Positions 1-8,150 are shown, numbered from the stretch's first letter. The stretch: 24,034 nt of DNA from Nitrosotalea sp. (GCA_022545805.1 JAKEIJ010000036.1:1-24034); one strand, 5' to 3'. Numbers and translations: made by a program. Notes: generated by a model from the sequence alone, not told the origin.

Positions 1-732
1 AAAGTTAGAACAATACACACTACTCTTGAAAACAAATGGGAGCCAAAAATAGAAGAGATCAGGAATGCAATAAATGAAAATACAAAGATGATAGTTCTAA
101 ATTATCCAAACAATCCTACAGGCAAGATTCTTCCCGCAGGTTTACAGGATCAGATAATGGAACTGGCAATAAAGAATAATTTGTATGTGTTAAGTGATGA
201 AATCTATTCCTCATATGCAAATAAACCATGGAAGAGCATCCTCACTTACGGATACAACAAATCTGTAATAACACAGTCATTTTCAAAATCACATGCAATG
301 ACAGGCTTTAGAATCGGTTATGCAATATCAAGCCCTGAAATAATAGAAAAAATGGCAAAACTTCAGGCCCTTGCCCTAACAAATGTATCAGAACCAATGC
401 AGTATGTGGCCATGAAGGCATTAGAGGCAGATACAACCGATAATACTAAAACTATCAAAAATAGACTAGAAGTCATATTGAAAAAAGCAAGAACCATGCA
501 ATTAGACTTTGTAGAACCAGATGGTGCAATGTACTTGTTTGCCAAAATAAGACAAGAGAACTTTGATTCAGTTGATTTTACAAACAAGCTTTTAGACACA
601 GGGGTGGCAATAGCACCAGGAGAGGGATTTGGAAACTACCAAGGATTTGTCAGAATATCAGCCTGTCAGCCAGAAGATACACTTAATCAGGGAATGCAAA
701 TAATAGAGGAAAGGTTGAAGGGCAAACAATGA
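1..732 (+). CDS. PLP-dependent class I/II aminotransferase, 5' end cut by the window
   Basis: The reading frame is open from base 1, so the start lies upstream and 243 codons are visible. The class I/II fold is shown by the NYPNNPTGK segment (bases about 100-126), the SDEIY segment (about 190-204), and the Schiff-base motif SFSKSHAMTGFRIGY, whose PLP lysine is encoded at 286-288. A late conserved Arg occurs in FVRISA. The gene overlaps tyrA by four bases (ATGA at 729-732), which implies translational coupling. Family knowledge plus the tyrA neighbour suggest it transaminates aromatic keto acids (phenylpyruvate or 4-hydroxyphenylpyruvate, or prephenate) in Phe/Tyr synthesis. Substrate cannot be read from sequence; an aspartate-type specificity is also possible. 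Confidence 0.9.
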   Translation, partial: KVRTIHTTLENKWEPKIEEIRNAINENTKMIVLNYPNNPTGKILPAGLQDQIMELAIKNNLYVLSDEIYSSYANKPWKSILTYGYNKSVITQSFSKSHAMTGFRIGYAISSPEIIEKMAKLQALALTNVSEPMQYVAMKALEADTTDNTKTIKNRLEVILKKARTMQLDFVEPDGAMYLFAKIRQENFDSVDFTNKLLDTGVAIAPGEGFGNYQGFVRISACQPEDTLNQGMQIIEERLKGKQ

Positions 733-1583
733 AAAAAAAGATTGCAATAATTGGTGCAGAGGGACAGATGGGAAAATGGTTCTCAAAGTATTTTCTTGAG
801 AAGGATTTTGACATAATAGGATATGACTCTGAAAAAGAGATTTTGAATAAATCAGTTACAAAAGCACAATCTCTGGTAGGTGCTATTTTGACAGCTGATT
901 ATGTTATTTTGTGTATACCAGTAAAACGTACACCAGAAACAATAAGACTCATAGCAAAAGAGATGAAACGAGATTCTTATCTAATAGACATCTCTTCACT
1001 TAAAACAAAAACTGCTGCAGCTCTTTCCAAGATACCAGATAAAGTAAATCCAATATGCATTCATCCAATGTTTGGCCCAGGAACAAAAAAGCTAAAAGGA
1101 CAGAATATAATATCAATTCCAATCAGAGATGCAAAAAAAGAGATGGCGGTAACAAAGTCATTATTTGAAGAGGCAAATTTTGTTCAAATAGATGCAACAG
1201 AACATGATAAAAAAATAGCAATGGTACTCGGAATGCCACACCTAGTAAACTTGGCACTTGCCAACATATTTGCAAAAGAAGAGAATTTCTCACTAGTTGA
1301 AAAAATGGCTGGAACTACTTTCAAAGCACAAAAGTATCTCACCACAGGCATCATGACGGAGCCTCAGGAACTTATTGAAACAATAATTTCAAATCCAGAA
1401 ATACGAAGATATGCAGAAGAGTTTTGGAAGGACATAGGTAGAATGCTTATTCTAATTCAAGAAAACAAGACTGAAGAAATGATAAAGTACATCTCAAGTG
1501 CGAAGGAACGACTAGCAAAGAACGTTGATCTTGATGAATCATACAAAAAGCTTGTTACAATGGTAAACTCTGTAGAAAAATAA
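729..1583 (+). CDS. tyrA: Prephenate/arogenate dehydrogenase
   Basis: This 284-residue protein begins with a Rossmann dinucleotide motif (G9-A-E-G12-Q-M-G15) after a hydrophobic beta strand. It carries the TyrA signature IHPMFGPG around H112, a residue of the prephenate-binding site. The family oxidatively decarboxylates prephenate (or arogenate) with NAD(P)+ to give 4-hydroxyphenylpyruvate (or tyrosine). No fused chorismate mutase or C-terminal ACT domain is evident; the C-terminal part is the helical dimerisation domain. The ATG overlaps the aminotransferase stop by four bases, so the two form a tyrosine/phenylalanine operon. Cofactor preference (NAD or NADP) was not assigned. Confidence 0.92.
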   Translation: MKKKIAIIGAEGQMGKWFSKYFLEKDFDIIGYDSEKEILNKSVTKAQSLVGAILTADYVILCIPVKRTPETIRLIAKEMKRDSYLIDISSLKTKTAAALSKIPDKVNPICIHPMFGPGTKKLKGQNIISIPIRDAKKEMAVTKSLFEEANFVQIDATEHDKKIAMVLGMPHLVNLALANIFAKEENFSLVEKMAGTTFKAQKYLTTGIMTEPQELIETIISNPEIRRYAEEFWKDIGRMLILIQENKTEEMIKYISSAKERLAKNVDLDESYKKLVTMVNSVEK

Positions 1584-1988
1584 TTGAAATCTACCAAAAT
1601 AGTGACTTCCTTTTTGACTCAGGATGACAAGTATCTCATTCTAAAACGAAGTAACAAAGTCAGAACAATGAAAGACCTCTGGGCAGGCATAAGCGGTATC
1701 ATAGAAGGTAATGAAGAACCATTATACCGAGCAAAAAAAGAGATCCACGAAGAGACCAACATAACAGAAGACCAGATTACTCTAATTCGTGCAGCAGTTC
1801 AAATGAGAACAGAGTCTCCCCAATATGAAAATCACGAATGGTTAATTTTTCCATTCTTGTTCTCAGTGAAAAATCCCAAGATAAAATTGAACTGGGAAAA
1901 CTCAGAGTATCAATGGATAACACCCTCAGATCTGAAAAAATTTGAGATAGTGCCCAGTCTTGAAAAAGTACTAGCCAGTTTGTTGTAA
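1584..1988 (+). CDS. Nudix hydrolase domain protein
   Basis: The protein has 134 residues, the length of a single Nudix domain. The Nudix box is at residues 38-60: G38-x5-E44-x7-K52-E53-I-x-E56-E57-x-N59-I60. The metal-binding glutamates are kept, but the canonical Arg is Lys and the canonical Gly is Asn. The likely start is TTG at 1584, directly after the tyrA stop; the next in-frame ATG (1668) would remove conserved strand residues. The gene is co-directional with tyrA and probably co-transcribed. Family members hydrolyse nucleoside diphosphates linked to another moiety; the substrate here is unknown. Its 3' end overlaps the convergent thiC by 18 bp. Confidence 0.85.
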   Translation: MKSTKIVTSFLTQDDKYLILKRSNKVRTMKDLWAGISGIIEGNEEPLYRAKKEIHEETNITEDQITLIRAAVQMRTESPQYENHEWLIFPFLFSVKNPKIKLNWENSEYQWITPSDLKKFEIVPSLEKVLASLL

Positions 1989-3299
1989 CTTTTCTACTTC
2001 TGTATTAGTAAATCTTTGTTGTGGAAGCATGATGTAAACACAAGCACCTCCACACATTGTACATGGTACTGTATTACCTTTGAGTTGGCCAGTTCGTGCA
2101 TGTATGCGAGATGCTTCCTCAGGATCAATTGACAGTGCAATTTGTTTTTCCCAGTTGAGGGTTCTTCGGGCTTCAGTCATTTCCATATCCCACTTGATGG
2201 CTTTTTCTCTTAGCTTGACAAGATCTCCTGCATGTGCTGCAATTCTATATGCAATCAATCCTGCCTTGACCTCTTCTGCAGTTGGTAGTGCGAGATGTTC
2301 TGCAGGTGTAAGATAACACAATAAATCTACACCTTCGCTTGCAGAAATTGCTGCACCAATAGCGCTTGCAATATGATCATGTCCAGAAGCAACATCCGTT
2401 ACAAGTGGTCCTAGAACATAATATGGCACTTCTCCAATCAGAGACTTGGCCAGTCGCACATTAGCTGCCACCTCGTTGAGTGGAACATGTCCAGGTCCTT
2501 CAACCATCACCTGTACATCTTTTTCATGTGCCACTTTGGTGAGTCGTGAAATGTTGATCATCTCTTGCACTTGGAGTTCATCGTGAGAATCAAGAATAGA
2601 GCCAGGCCTTAGCGCATCACCCAAGCTAAAAGTAACATCATATTTTCTTGCAAGTTCTATAAGATAATCAAAATGTTCATAGTATGGATTTTCTTTGTCG
2701 TATTTTAGCATCCATGCAGCTGTAATTGTACCCCCTTTGCTGACGATACCGCCATGTCTTTTTACTGCAAGGATACGTTTTGCAATATCCTTTGTAATTC
2801 CGGAATGAATTGTAGTATAGTCAACTCCATCTTTTACATTATGTTCAAAGGCATTAAGAAAATCATCTTCTGTAATATCAAGTGGATTCTTGTGTTTTTC
2901 TACACCATAATTATAGGCCTCATAAACTGGAACTGTACCAAAAGCAATTGGTGCTACCTCAAGTAATTTTTTCCTATACATTCCAACATCTCCTCCATCA
3001 CTTAGATCCATGATGGTATCAGCATGATATTTTATTGCAACCTGAGCTTTTTTGATCTCTTCCTCAAGATTTTGATTTAATGTAGAATTTCCAATGTTTA
3101 CGTTTACCTTGGTCTTCATACCTTTTCCTATTCCTACTACTCTAATCTTTTGGGGACGAGAATTATTGTGAGGGATGATTATAGAGCCATTTGCAATTTT
3201 AGGTATGAGCCAATCCAACGTTACATCTTCATCATGCGCAACTGCCTTCATCTCATCTGTAGCAACACCTCTTCGGGCTGCATTCATCTGTGTACTCAA
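1971..3299 (-). CDS. thiC: Phosphomethylpyrimidine synthase (HMP-P synthase)
   Basis: This 442-residue protein has the short archaeal-type ThiC form (bacterial/plant enzymes are usually over 600). Conserved blocks include YTTIHSGI, RHGGIVSKGG, FSLGDALRPGSI, VMVEGPGHVPL and YYVLGPLVTDVASGHDHI. ThiC is a non-canonical radical SAM enzyme that rearranges aminoimidazole ribotide to HMP-phosphate, the thiamine pyrimidine. The C-terminal Fe-S cysteines are C413, C416 and C420, giving C-x2-C-x3-C where the usual description is C-x2-C-x4-C. The start is TTG at 3299, about 29 bp from the TTTAAA box; an in-frame ATG at 3287 is the alternative. It is divergent from thiD-thiN. Confidence 0.95.
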   Translation of the reverse strand: MSTQMNAARRGVATDEMKAVAHDEDVTLDWLIPKIANGSIIIPHNNSRPQKIRVVGIGKGMKTKVNVNIGNSTLNQNLEEEIKKAQVAIKYHADTIMDLSDGGDVGMYRKKLLEVAPIAFGTVPVYEAYNYGVEKHKNPLDITEDDFLNAFEHNVKDGVDYTTIHSGITKDIAKRILAVKRHGGIVSKGGTITAAWMLKYDKENPYYEHFDYLIELARKYDVTFSLGDALRPGSILDSHDELQVQEMINISRLTKVAHEKDVQVMVEGPGHVPLNEVAANVRLAKSLIGEVPYYVLGPLVTDVASGHDHIASAIGAAISASEGVDLLCYLTPAEHLALPTAEEVKAGLIAYRIAAHAGDLVKLREKAIKWDMEMTEARRTLNWEKQIALSIDPEEASRIHARTGQLKGNTVPCTMCGGACVYIMLPQQRFTNTEVEKLQQTG

Positions 3300-3325
3300 T
3301 TTACTATTTTTAGCGAGTAATTGGA

Positions 3326-3331
3326 TTTAAA
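3326..3331. promoter_or_regulatory. Palindromic TATA box shared by thiC and thiD-thiN
   Basis: TTTAAA lies in the 55-bp divergent gap. Its centre is about 26.5 bp upstream of the thiD-thiN ATG (3355) and about 29.5 bp upstream of the thiC TTG (3299). Being its own reverse complement, it could serve both directions with leaderless or nearly leaderless transcripts. The gap is too short to hold a TPP riboswitch for either gene. Placement is seen; function is inferred. Confidence 0.55.
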
Positions 3332-3354
3332 CGTGAGTTTCTAAACACAAGATC

Positions 3355-4662
3355 ATGAATCTATTATCCATTGCAGGCTCTGATCCTTCTTCAGGTGCAG
3401 GCATCCAAGGAGATATGAAGACATTTGATGCATTTGGAACATATGGTCTGAGTGTGATCACTGCAGTTACAAGCCAGAATACAAGACGGTTTTTTGATGT
3501 CAAACCAGTCAGCGCATCACTTGTAAAAAGTCAGATAAGATCAGTTCTTGAAGACTTTCGCATAGAGGCAATAAAGATAGGAATGGTTTACGACAACCAA
3601 ACCATAAAAGCAATACATGCAGAACTTGAAGGAATTAAAATTCCAATAATTCTTGATCCCATATTCAAATCTACAACAGGCGGAGATCTCCAAATGAGAG
3701 ACGCTTTTGTAAATTACAAAAAATTGCTCATTCCCATCTCACACATAATTACTCCAAACATACAAGAGGCTGAAAAAATTTCAAGTATCAAGATCAAGTC
3801 GTTAAATGATATGAAAAATGCCGCAAAAAAAATTCAAAAAATTGGAGCAAAAAATGTGATAATAAAAGGCGGACATTTCATTTCAGGCTCTAAGGTTGTA
3901 GACATATTATTAGAAGATAAAAAATTCCATACGTTCTCTCATGATAGATTAAAATTTGAAAATCATGGAGGCGGTTGTACATTCTCAGCTGCACTATGTG
4001 CAAATATTGCAAAAGGGAAAAAATTATCAGATGCGGTAGATATCGCACGTCTTTTCACAGTAAAATCAATGAAAAATGCTACAAAAATTGGAAGTGGTCT
4101 TGTCATAGTCACACATGCAATAGGAGACGAAATTGAAAATCTTCTATCACATGCCATTTCAAAATTTTGTTCGATAGACAACATCTACAAATACATTCCA
4201 GAATGCCAGACAAATTTTGTTTATTCAACACCAAATCCGAGGTCGTTGGATAACATAATGGGGTTAGAAGGAAGAATAGTCAGAACGGGGAAACTTGGAA
4301 CAGTTACAGGAGATCTCAAATACGGAGGATCAAAGCATGTGGCATCAGCAGTATTAGAAATGGCAAGAAAGTTTCCAGCCATTAGATCTGGTTTGAATTT
4401 AAGATATGACAGTACAATAATAAAGCGAGCAATCTCAAAAGGTCTGAAAATTTCATCTTACGACAGAAATACAGAACCTACAAAGAACAAAGAAAAGGAA
4501 GGCAGTACCGTATCATGGGGCATTAAGAAAGCAATAGTCCATTCTAGTACACCTCCAGACATCATATTTCATACAGGAGATTTTGGAAAAGAAGCCATGA
4601 TCCTGGTTTTTGGAAAAACCCCAGAAGACGTGCTGAGAAAAACTTTGATGATAATCATATAG
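3355..4662 (+). CDS. thiDN: Bifunctional HMP/HMP-P kinase and ThiN-type thiamine-phosphate synthase
   Basis: The 435-residue protein fuses two enzymes. Residues 1 to about 255 are ThiD, with the N-terminal signature IAGSDPSSGAGIQGD (6-20) and the ribokinase-fold anion-hole segment NHGGGCTFSAAL. It phosphorylates HMP and HMP-P to HMP-PP. Residues from about 265 to the end are ThiN, recognisable from the block GLEGRIVRTGKLGTVTGDL followed by YGGSKHVASAVL and IRSGLNLRYD. Family knowledge says archaeal ThiN domains replace ThiE and join HMP-PP with the thiazole phosphate to give thiamine phosphate. The start is ATG at 3355, 26 bp after the shared TATA box. With the adjacent thiC it covers the pyrimidine branch and the joining step. 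Confidence 0.95.
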   Translation: MNLLSIAGSDPSSGAGIQGDMKTFDAFGTYGLSVITAVTSQNTRRFFDVKPVSASLVKSQIRSVLEDFRIEAIKIGMVYDNQTIKAIHAELEGIKIPIILDPIFKSTTGGDLQMRDAFVNYKKLLIPISHIITPNIQEAEKISSIKIKSLNDMKNAAKKIQKIGAKNVIIKGGHFISGSKVVDILLEDKKFHTFSHDRLKFENHGGGCTFSAALCANIAKGKKLSDAVDIARLFTVKSMKNATKIGSGLVIVTHAIGDEIENLLSHAISKFCSIDNIYKYIPECQTNFVYSTPNPRSLDNIMGLEGRIVRTGKLGTVTGDLKYGGSKHVASAVLEMARKFPAIRSGLNLRYDSTIIKRAISKGLKISSYDRNTEPTKNKEKEGSTVSWGIKKAIVHSSTPPDIIFHTGDFGKEAMILVFGKTPEDVLRKTLMIII

Positions 4663-4680
4663 AAGATTTTCAACCTTCAA

Positions 4681-4688
4681 CATAAATA
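4681..4688 (+). promoter_or_regulatory. TATA-like box of the nucleotidyltransferase operon
   Basis: CATAAATA is centred about 27 bp upstream of the ATG at 4711, which fits a leaderless archaeal transcript. Confidence 0.45.
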
Positions 4689-4710
4689 CCAGAAATTTAG
4701 AATAATTCAC

Positions 4711-5412
4711 ATGAAAGCCGTAATTCTAGCAGGTGGTCTTGGCACAAGACTTCAACCTTATACAATATTTCTTCCAAAAGCAATGTTACCATTAGGAGAA
4801 AAACCTCTTTTAGAACATCTCATAGAATGGGTAAAACTTGGAGGAGTTGACTCGTTTGTTCTTTGTGTTAGTTATCTAAGAAAAACAATCGAAGATTATT
4901 TTGAAGACGGTAGCAGATTTGGTGTAAAAATCGAATACGCTGTTGCAAACAGACCACTTGCCACAGCAGGTCAGCTAAAGACAGCAGAAGAATTCATTGA
5001 TGATACTTTTGTTTGCCTATATGGAGATTCAATATTTGATTTTAATTTGAAAAACATGATAGCAAGCCACCATAAGAAAAAATCATTTGCCACCATGGGG
5101 TTGTTTGAATACAAGACAAAATTACAATATGGATTCATAGAGACTGATAAATCTAACAGGGTAAATGCGTGGCGTGAGAAACCCGAAGTCAAGGGAAACA
5201 TCAACATAGGATGTTATGTCATGGAGCCCGGCATATTCAAGTACATACCACCAAACAAACCATATGGTATGGATGATGTCATACGAAGTGCAATAGCAAA
5301 GAAAAACAAAGTCAACGGATATCTCATAAAGAAGGGCTTTCTTGATATCGGGGACAAGACTTCATACAGAAGAGCTTACCAGCACTACATCACTAGGCTA
5401 GGTCGGATTTAG
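4711..5412 (+). CDS. Sugar-1-phosphate nucleotidyltransferase
   Basis: The 233-residue protein is a single nucleotidyltransferase (GT-A-like) domain. It starts with the signature AVILAGGLGTRLQPYT..LPKAMLPLG (about residues 3-29), has the metal/nucleotide-binding GDS in CLYGDSIFDF, and REKPEV typical of sugar-phosphate pyrophosphorylases. It lacks the C-terminal left-handed beta-helix found in GlmU and many GDP-mannose pyrophosphorylases. It makes an NDP-sugar from NTP and a sugar-1-phosphate; whether it uses UTP, dTTP or GTP cannot be told. An 8-bp gap separates it from the GNA1-like acetyltransferase, so a shared role in amino-sugar nucleotide synthesis is possible. Confidence 0.9.
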   Translation: MKAVILAGGLGTRLQPYTIFLPKAMLPLGEKPLLEHLIEWVKLGGVDSFVLCVSYLRKTIEDYFEDGSRFGVKIEYAVANRPLATAGQLKTAEEFIDDTFVCLYGDSIFDFNLKNMIASHHKKKSFATMGLFEYKTKLQYGFIETDKSNRVNAWREKPEVKGNINIGCYVMEPGIFKYIPPNKPYGMDDVIRSAIAKKNKVNGYLIKKGFLDIGDKTSYRRAYQHYITRLGRI

Positions 5413-5420
5413 ACCAAGTC

Positions 5421-5867
5421 ATGACGGCCATCAAGATACGAAAATTACAAAAAAAAGATCTATACAACGGATTTTTACTTTCTCTTGATGCTCTTAGAAA
5501 ATCAAGTCACATCAACCCAAAAAAAGCCAATGTGATTTTTGACAAGATCTCGAAAAACTCACATCAGATAATCTACGTAGCAGTAGAGAATTCAAAAGTA
5601 GTAGGCTCTGCAAGCATTTTGATCGAACAGAAATTTATTCACGAAGGAGGCAAAGTGGGCCACATTGAGGATGTGGCAGTAAGAAAAGAATCTCAGGGAA
5701 AAGGGATTGGGAGACAGATAGTTGTTGCACTCTTAAAATATGCTGAAAAACAGGGTTGTTACAAAACAATTCTTGATTGTACAGACGAATTAATTCCCTT
5801 TTATGAAAACATTGGATTCAAAAAGTATTCTAATTCAATGCGGTTTGATCATCGATCAAAAAGATAA
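5421..5867 (+). CDS. GNAT acetyltransferase resembling eukaryotic glucosamine-6-phosphate N-acetyltransferase (GNA1)
   Basis: This 148-residue GNAT protein has the acetyl-CoA loop Q92-G-K-G-I-G97. Three segments look like eukaryotic GNA1: GHIEDVAV (80-87), GCYKTILDC (112-120) and FYENIGFKK (127-135). GNA1 converts glucosamine-6-phosphate and acetyl-CoA to GlcNAc-6-phosphate for UDP-GlcNAc synthesis. The match is from recall of the family pattern, not a search, so another small-amine substrate remains possible. It follows the nucleotidyltransferase gene by 8 bp and overlaps the convergent membrane-protein gene by 19 bp at its 3' end. Confidence 0.8.
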   Translation: MTAIKIRKLQKKDLYNGFLLSLDALRKSSHINPKKANVIFDKISKNSHQIIYVAVENSKVVGSASILIEQKFIHEGGKVGHIEDVAVRKESQGKGIGRQIVVALLKYAEKQGCYKTILDCTDELIPFYENIGFKKYSNSMRFDHRSKR

Positions 5868-6277
5868 TCTCTTTTTGGCATAGGCTTTACTCTAAACAAT
5901 AACACGCCTATAGCAATAACTGGAATAGCGGTTATTGTAAACACCATAGGAGATGAAGTAAGTTCTGGTACAACATATGCTGGGATTATTTTCATTATCA
6001 ATGTATTAACATAATACATTCCTGCAATTGTGACTACTCCACCAGTAATTAACAAGGAACCAACTAGTCTTGAACCATATCTACGTGCTAGTACAAAAGA
6101 CGAACCTGCAAGAACCAGTGCGGGAGCCACACTTATAGAAATGAATTCACGTATTTGAGAAGAAGGATCTATGTCATGAGTTGGTTGTGCTAGATACACA
6201 CTGATAGATATCATTTGAGCTACAAACATTGCAAACAAGCCAAGACTTGCAACAGCTACCCATCTTTCAATTGCCAC
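5849..6277 (-). CDS. Small four-helix membrane protein, unknown function
   Basis: The protein has 142 residues and four predicted membrane segments at about 6-28, 46-65, 70-96 and 110-129, separated by short polar loops such as QPTHDIDPSSQIRE and RRYGSR. The charged C-terminus (KPMPKRDYLFDR) is probably cytoplasmic. The start is GTG at 6277; a TATA-like AATAAATAA (6298-6306) lies about 25 bp upstream, supporting this start as leaderless. I recognise no family. The last 19 bp overlap the convergent acetyltransferase gene, so both 3' ends share coding sequence. Confidence 0.75.
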   Translation of the reverse strand: MAIERWVAVASLGLFAMFVAQMISISVYLAQPTHDIDPSSQIREFISISVAPALVLAGSSFVLARRYGSRLVGSLLITGGVVTIAGMYYVNTLIMKIIPAYVVPELTSSPMVFTITAIPVIAIGVLLFRVKPMPKRDYLFDR

Positions 6278-6321
6278 AATAACTCATCTCTTAATTCAAT
6301 AAATAAACCAAATGATTGTCT

Positions 6322-7338
6322 CTAAACTATTCCAACAAGATTTGCAAGTTCTTTTCTACATGCAGAACCAAGCTCTTCAGCTGCCTTTTCAGGAGTCACC
6401 TTGTTGAGAAATACACCATATCCACGCTCTAATCCAGACCAAGGATCAGCTTGAGGATAAACTTCAATGTGCCAGTGAATTTGTCTATTATTCTTCTTCT
6501 CTGGTGAGAGATGAAACACCATATTGTATGACAAATTTTTCATAGTATTTGCCAATCCACCCAACGTAGCACGTAAAATCAAAGACAGATCGTTTATCTC
6601 TTTTTGAGTTATTTTAGAAAAACTTGTTATGTGTTTTTTTGGATAAATCCAGAATTCATATGGATGTGATGGTGCCCACGGACAGAAAGCAAGGAATCCT
6701 TCTGTTTGAAGTATTTGTCTAGGTCCTCCTGTTTCTGTACCAACAGTCTGACACATTGGACAGATTCCTTTTTCATTTAGTATTTTGTGCGCTGCTTCTG
6801 CCTCTTGTTCTATGATAGGCGGAATTGTTGAAAACGTCACAATGTTGAGATGTGCATGTGTTGTAGAGCCACCTGCCTCTTTTCCATGGTCTACATAAAT
6901 TGAAACATATGTTACTCCGCGTTGTGTGTATAACCATCTAAGTCTGTCTTGTATTACTACAAGTACGTTAGACCATTGTTCAGTAGATATACTTGCAAGA
7001 GAATCTTTGTGCTTTTCTGAAGCAACTACAACATAATGATATCCATAAGCAGGTTCACTGTATAGAGGTCTGTCACTGTATGAGTTTTCAGATGTTGTTG
7101 TGACAATTGGATTTTTACTTTCAAATACTCTTACAGACCAATTCTGAACATAGTTGTCTTCGGTATCCTGAAGTCTTTGCAACATACCATCTTTTGCTAC
7201 AAGAGAAAGAGTTGATGGATTCGTCATGGATTCATTTCCTGGACAATATGGACATTTTTTTGAATCAACTGGAGAATGACTTTCAGGGGATGTGATCACA
7301 AACCTATCAATAGAATAATCCTTCCTTAAATCCCCCAT
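6322..7338 (-). CDS. GalT-like (HIT superfamily) nucleotidylyltransferase
   Basis: The preferred start (ATG, 7338) gives 338 residues beginning MGDLRKDYSIDRFVIT, which matches the usual N-terminus of galactose-1-phosphate uridylyltransferase. A frame open to a GTG at 7404 would add 22 atypical residues. A TATA-like TTTAAA at 7363-7368 lies 27 bp upstream of the ATG and decides the choice. CxxC pairs occur at about 29/32 (CPYC) and 193/196 (CPMC). The GKEAGGS-TTHAHLN segment (H161, H163, N165) aligns with the GalT active site HPHxQ, and a second HIT-like HWH is at 288-290. The changed active site (Pro to Ala, Gln to Asn) leaves the substrate open: UDP-galactose formation or a related phosphorylase such as ADP-glucose phosphorylase. 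Confidence 0.82.
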   Translation of the reverse strand: MGDLRKDYSIDRFVITSPESHSPVDSKKCPYCPGNESMTNPSTLSLVAKDGMLQRLQDTEDNYVQNWSVRVFESKNPIVTTTSENSYSDRPLYSEPAYGYHYVVVASEKHKDSLASISTEQWSNVLVVIQDRLRWLYTQRGVTYVSIYVDHGKEAGGSTTHAHLNIVTFSTIPPIIEQEAEAAHKILNEKGICPMCQTVGTETGGPRQILQTEGFLAFCPWAPSHPYEFWIYPKKHITSFSKITQKEINDLSLILRATLGGLANTMKNLSYNMVFHLSPEKKNNRQIHWHIEVYPQADPWSGLERGYGVFLNKVTPEKAAEELGSACRKELANLVGIV

Positions 7339-7362
7339 ACTGCTAGACTTTGGATCTAGCAA

Positions 7363-7368
7363 TTTAAA
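7363..7368 (-). promoter_or_regulatory. TATA box of the GalT-like gene
   Basis: TTTAAA on the minus strand is centred about 27 bp upstream of the ATG at 7338. It lies inside the longer open frame that begins at 7404, so it argues against that longer start. Confidence 0.5.
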
Positions 7369-7494
7369 ACCTTTGCAAAGATCGGAGATAAACACCAATA
7401 CCACACCATTTTGACATCAAACAGGTGCAGGGAGAGATTATTTTGATTAAAAAATTAAACTTAAATTGGAAGATCAGATCTTTGAATTTGTCTC

Positions 7495-8049
7495 ATGTCA
7501 ACAGCATCATTAAAACGCGATCATGCTTTAATTGAAAAAGTACTAAAATCAATGTGGTCTACCATCCCATTACTCAAATCCGGAGCTACAATACCAGAAC
7601 CAATTTTGAATCAAGTAATTGACTTTTCTTTGAATTTTACAGACGTTTGCCATCATGGAAAAGAAGAAAATTCTCTCTTTCCGGAACTTGAAAAGAAAGG
7701 AATGCCAAGAAACTCAGGGCCTATTGCAGTAATGCTGATGGAGCATGAAGTTACACGAAAGCTAGCAACTAGAATGGAAGCATCTTCAAAGACATACCTG
7801 AAAAATGGTGATGCTACACAGTTGATTGTTGATATGCAGGAATACATTAATCATGTAGTACAACACCTTTGGAAGGAAAATAACAGATTATTTGAGATGG
7901 CAGAAATGGCACTAAGAAACGACGTAGATCAAGTCAACAAGAGTCTTCAAAATGTAGAGGACATAAAACTCAAGGAAATAGGTAAGACCCGACTGGATTA
8001 CGAGAATTTTGCAGAGGAATTTACAAAGCAATTCCCGCCCCAAGAATAA
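7495..8049 (+). CDS. Hemerythrin-like HHE-domain protein
   Basis: The 184-residue protein shows the metal-ligand pattern of hemerythrin HHE domains: H10 (RDHALIEK), H54-x3-E58 (CHHGKEENSLFP), H84 (MEHE) and H124-x3-E128 (QHLWKENNRLF). These ligands would hold a non-haem di-iron centre in a four-helix bundle. Such proteins bind O2 or NO or sense iron/redox state; the specific role here is unknown. Residues after about 140 form a charged helical tail with no recognised domain. No signal peptide is seen, so it is probably cytoplasmic. Upstream is an AT-rich stretch with a TTAAA-type box around 7455-7467. Confidence 0.87.
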   Translation: MSTASLKRDHALIEKVLKSMWSTIPLLKSGATIPEPILNQVIDFSLNFTDVCHHGKEENSLFPELEKKGMPRNSGPIAVMLMEHEVTRKLATRMEASSKTYLKNGDATQLIVDMQEYINHVVQHLWKENNRLFEMAEMALRNDVDQVNKSLQNVEDIKLKEIGKTRLDYENFAEEFTKQFPPQE

Positions 8050-8150
8050 CTAGAATCGTAGTAGAGAATTACCAAAGGACTTTTTTAGTATACATTTATG
8101 AGAAAAATATGAAACCCGAATATAAGATATCAAGTTTTTACATACAAAAA

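Noticed and set aside
3300..3354. TPP riboswitch between thiC and thiD-thiN
   Set aside because: Only 55 bp are available, shared by two divergent promoters, which is too short for the aptamer.
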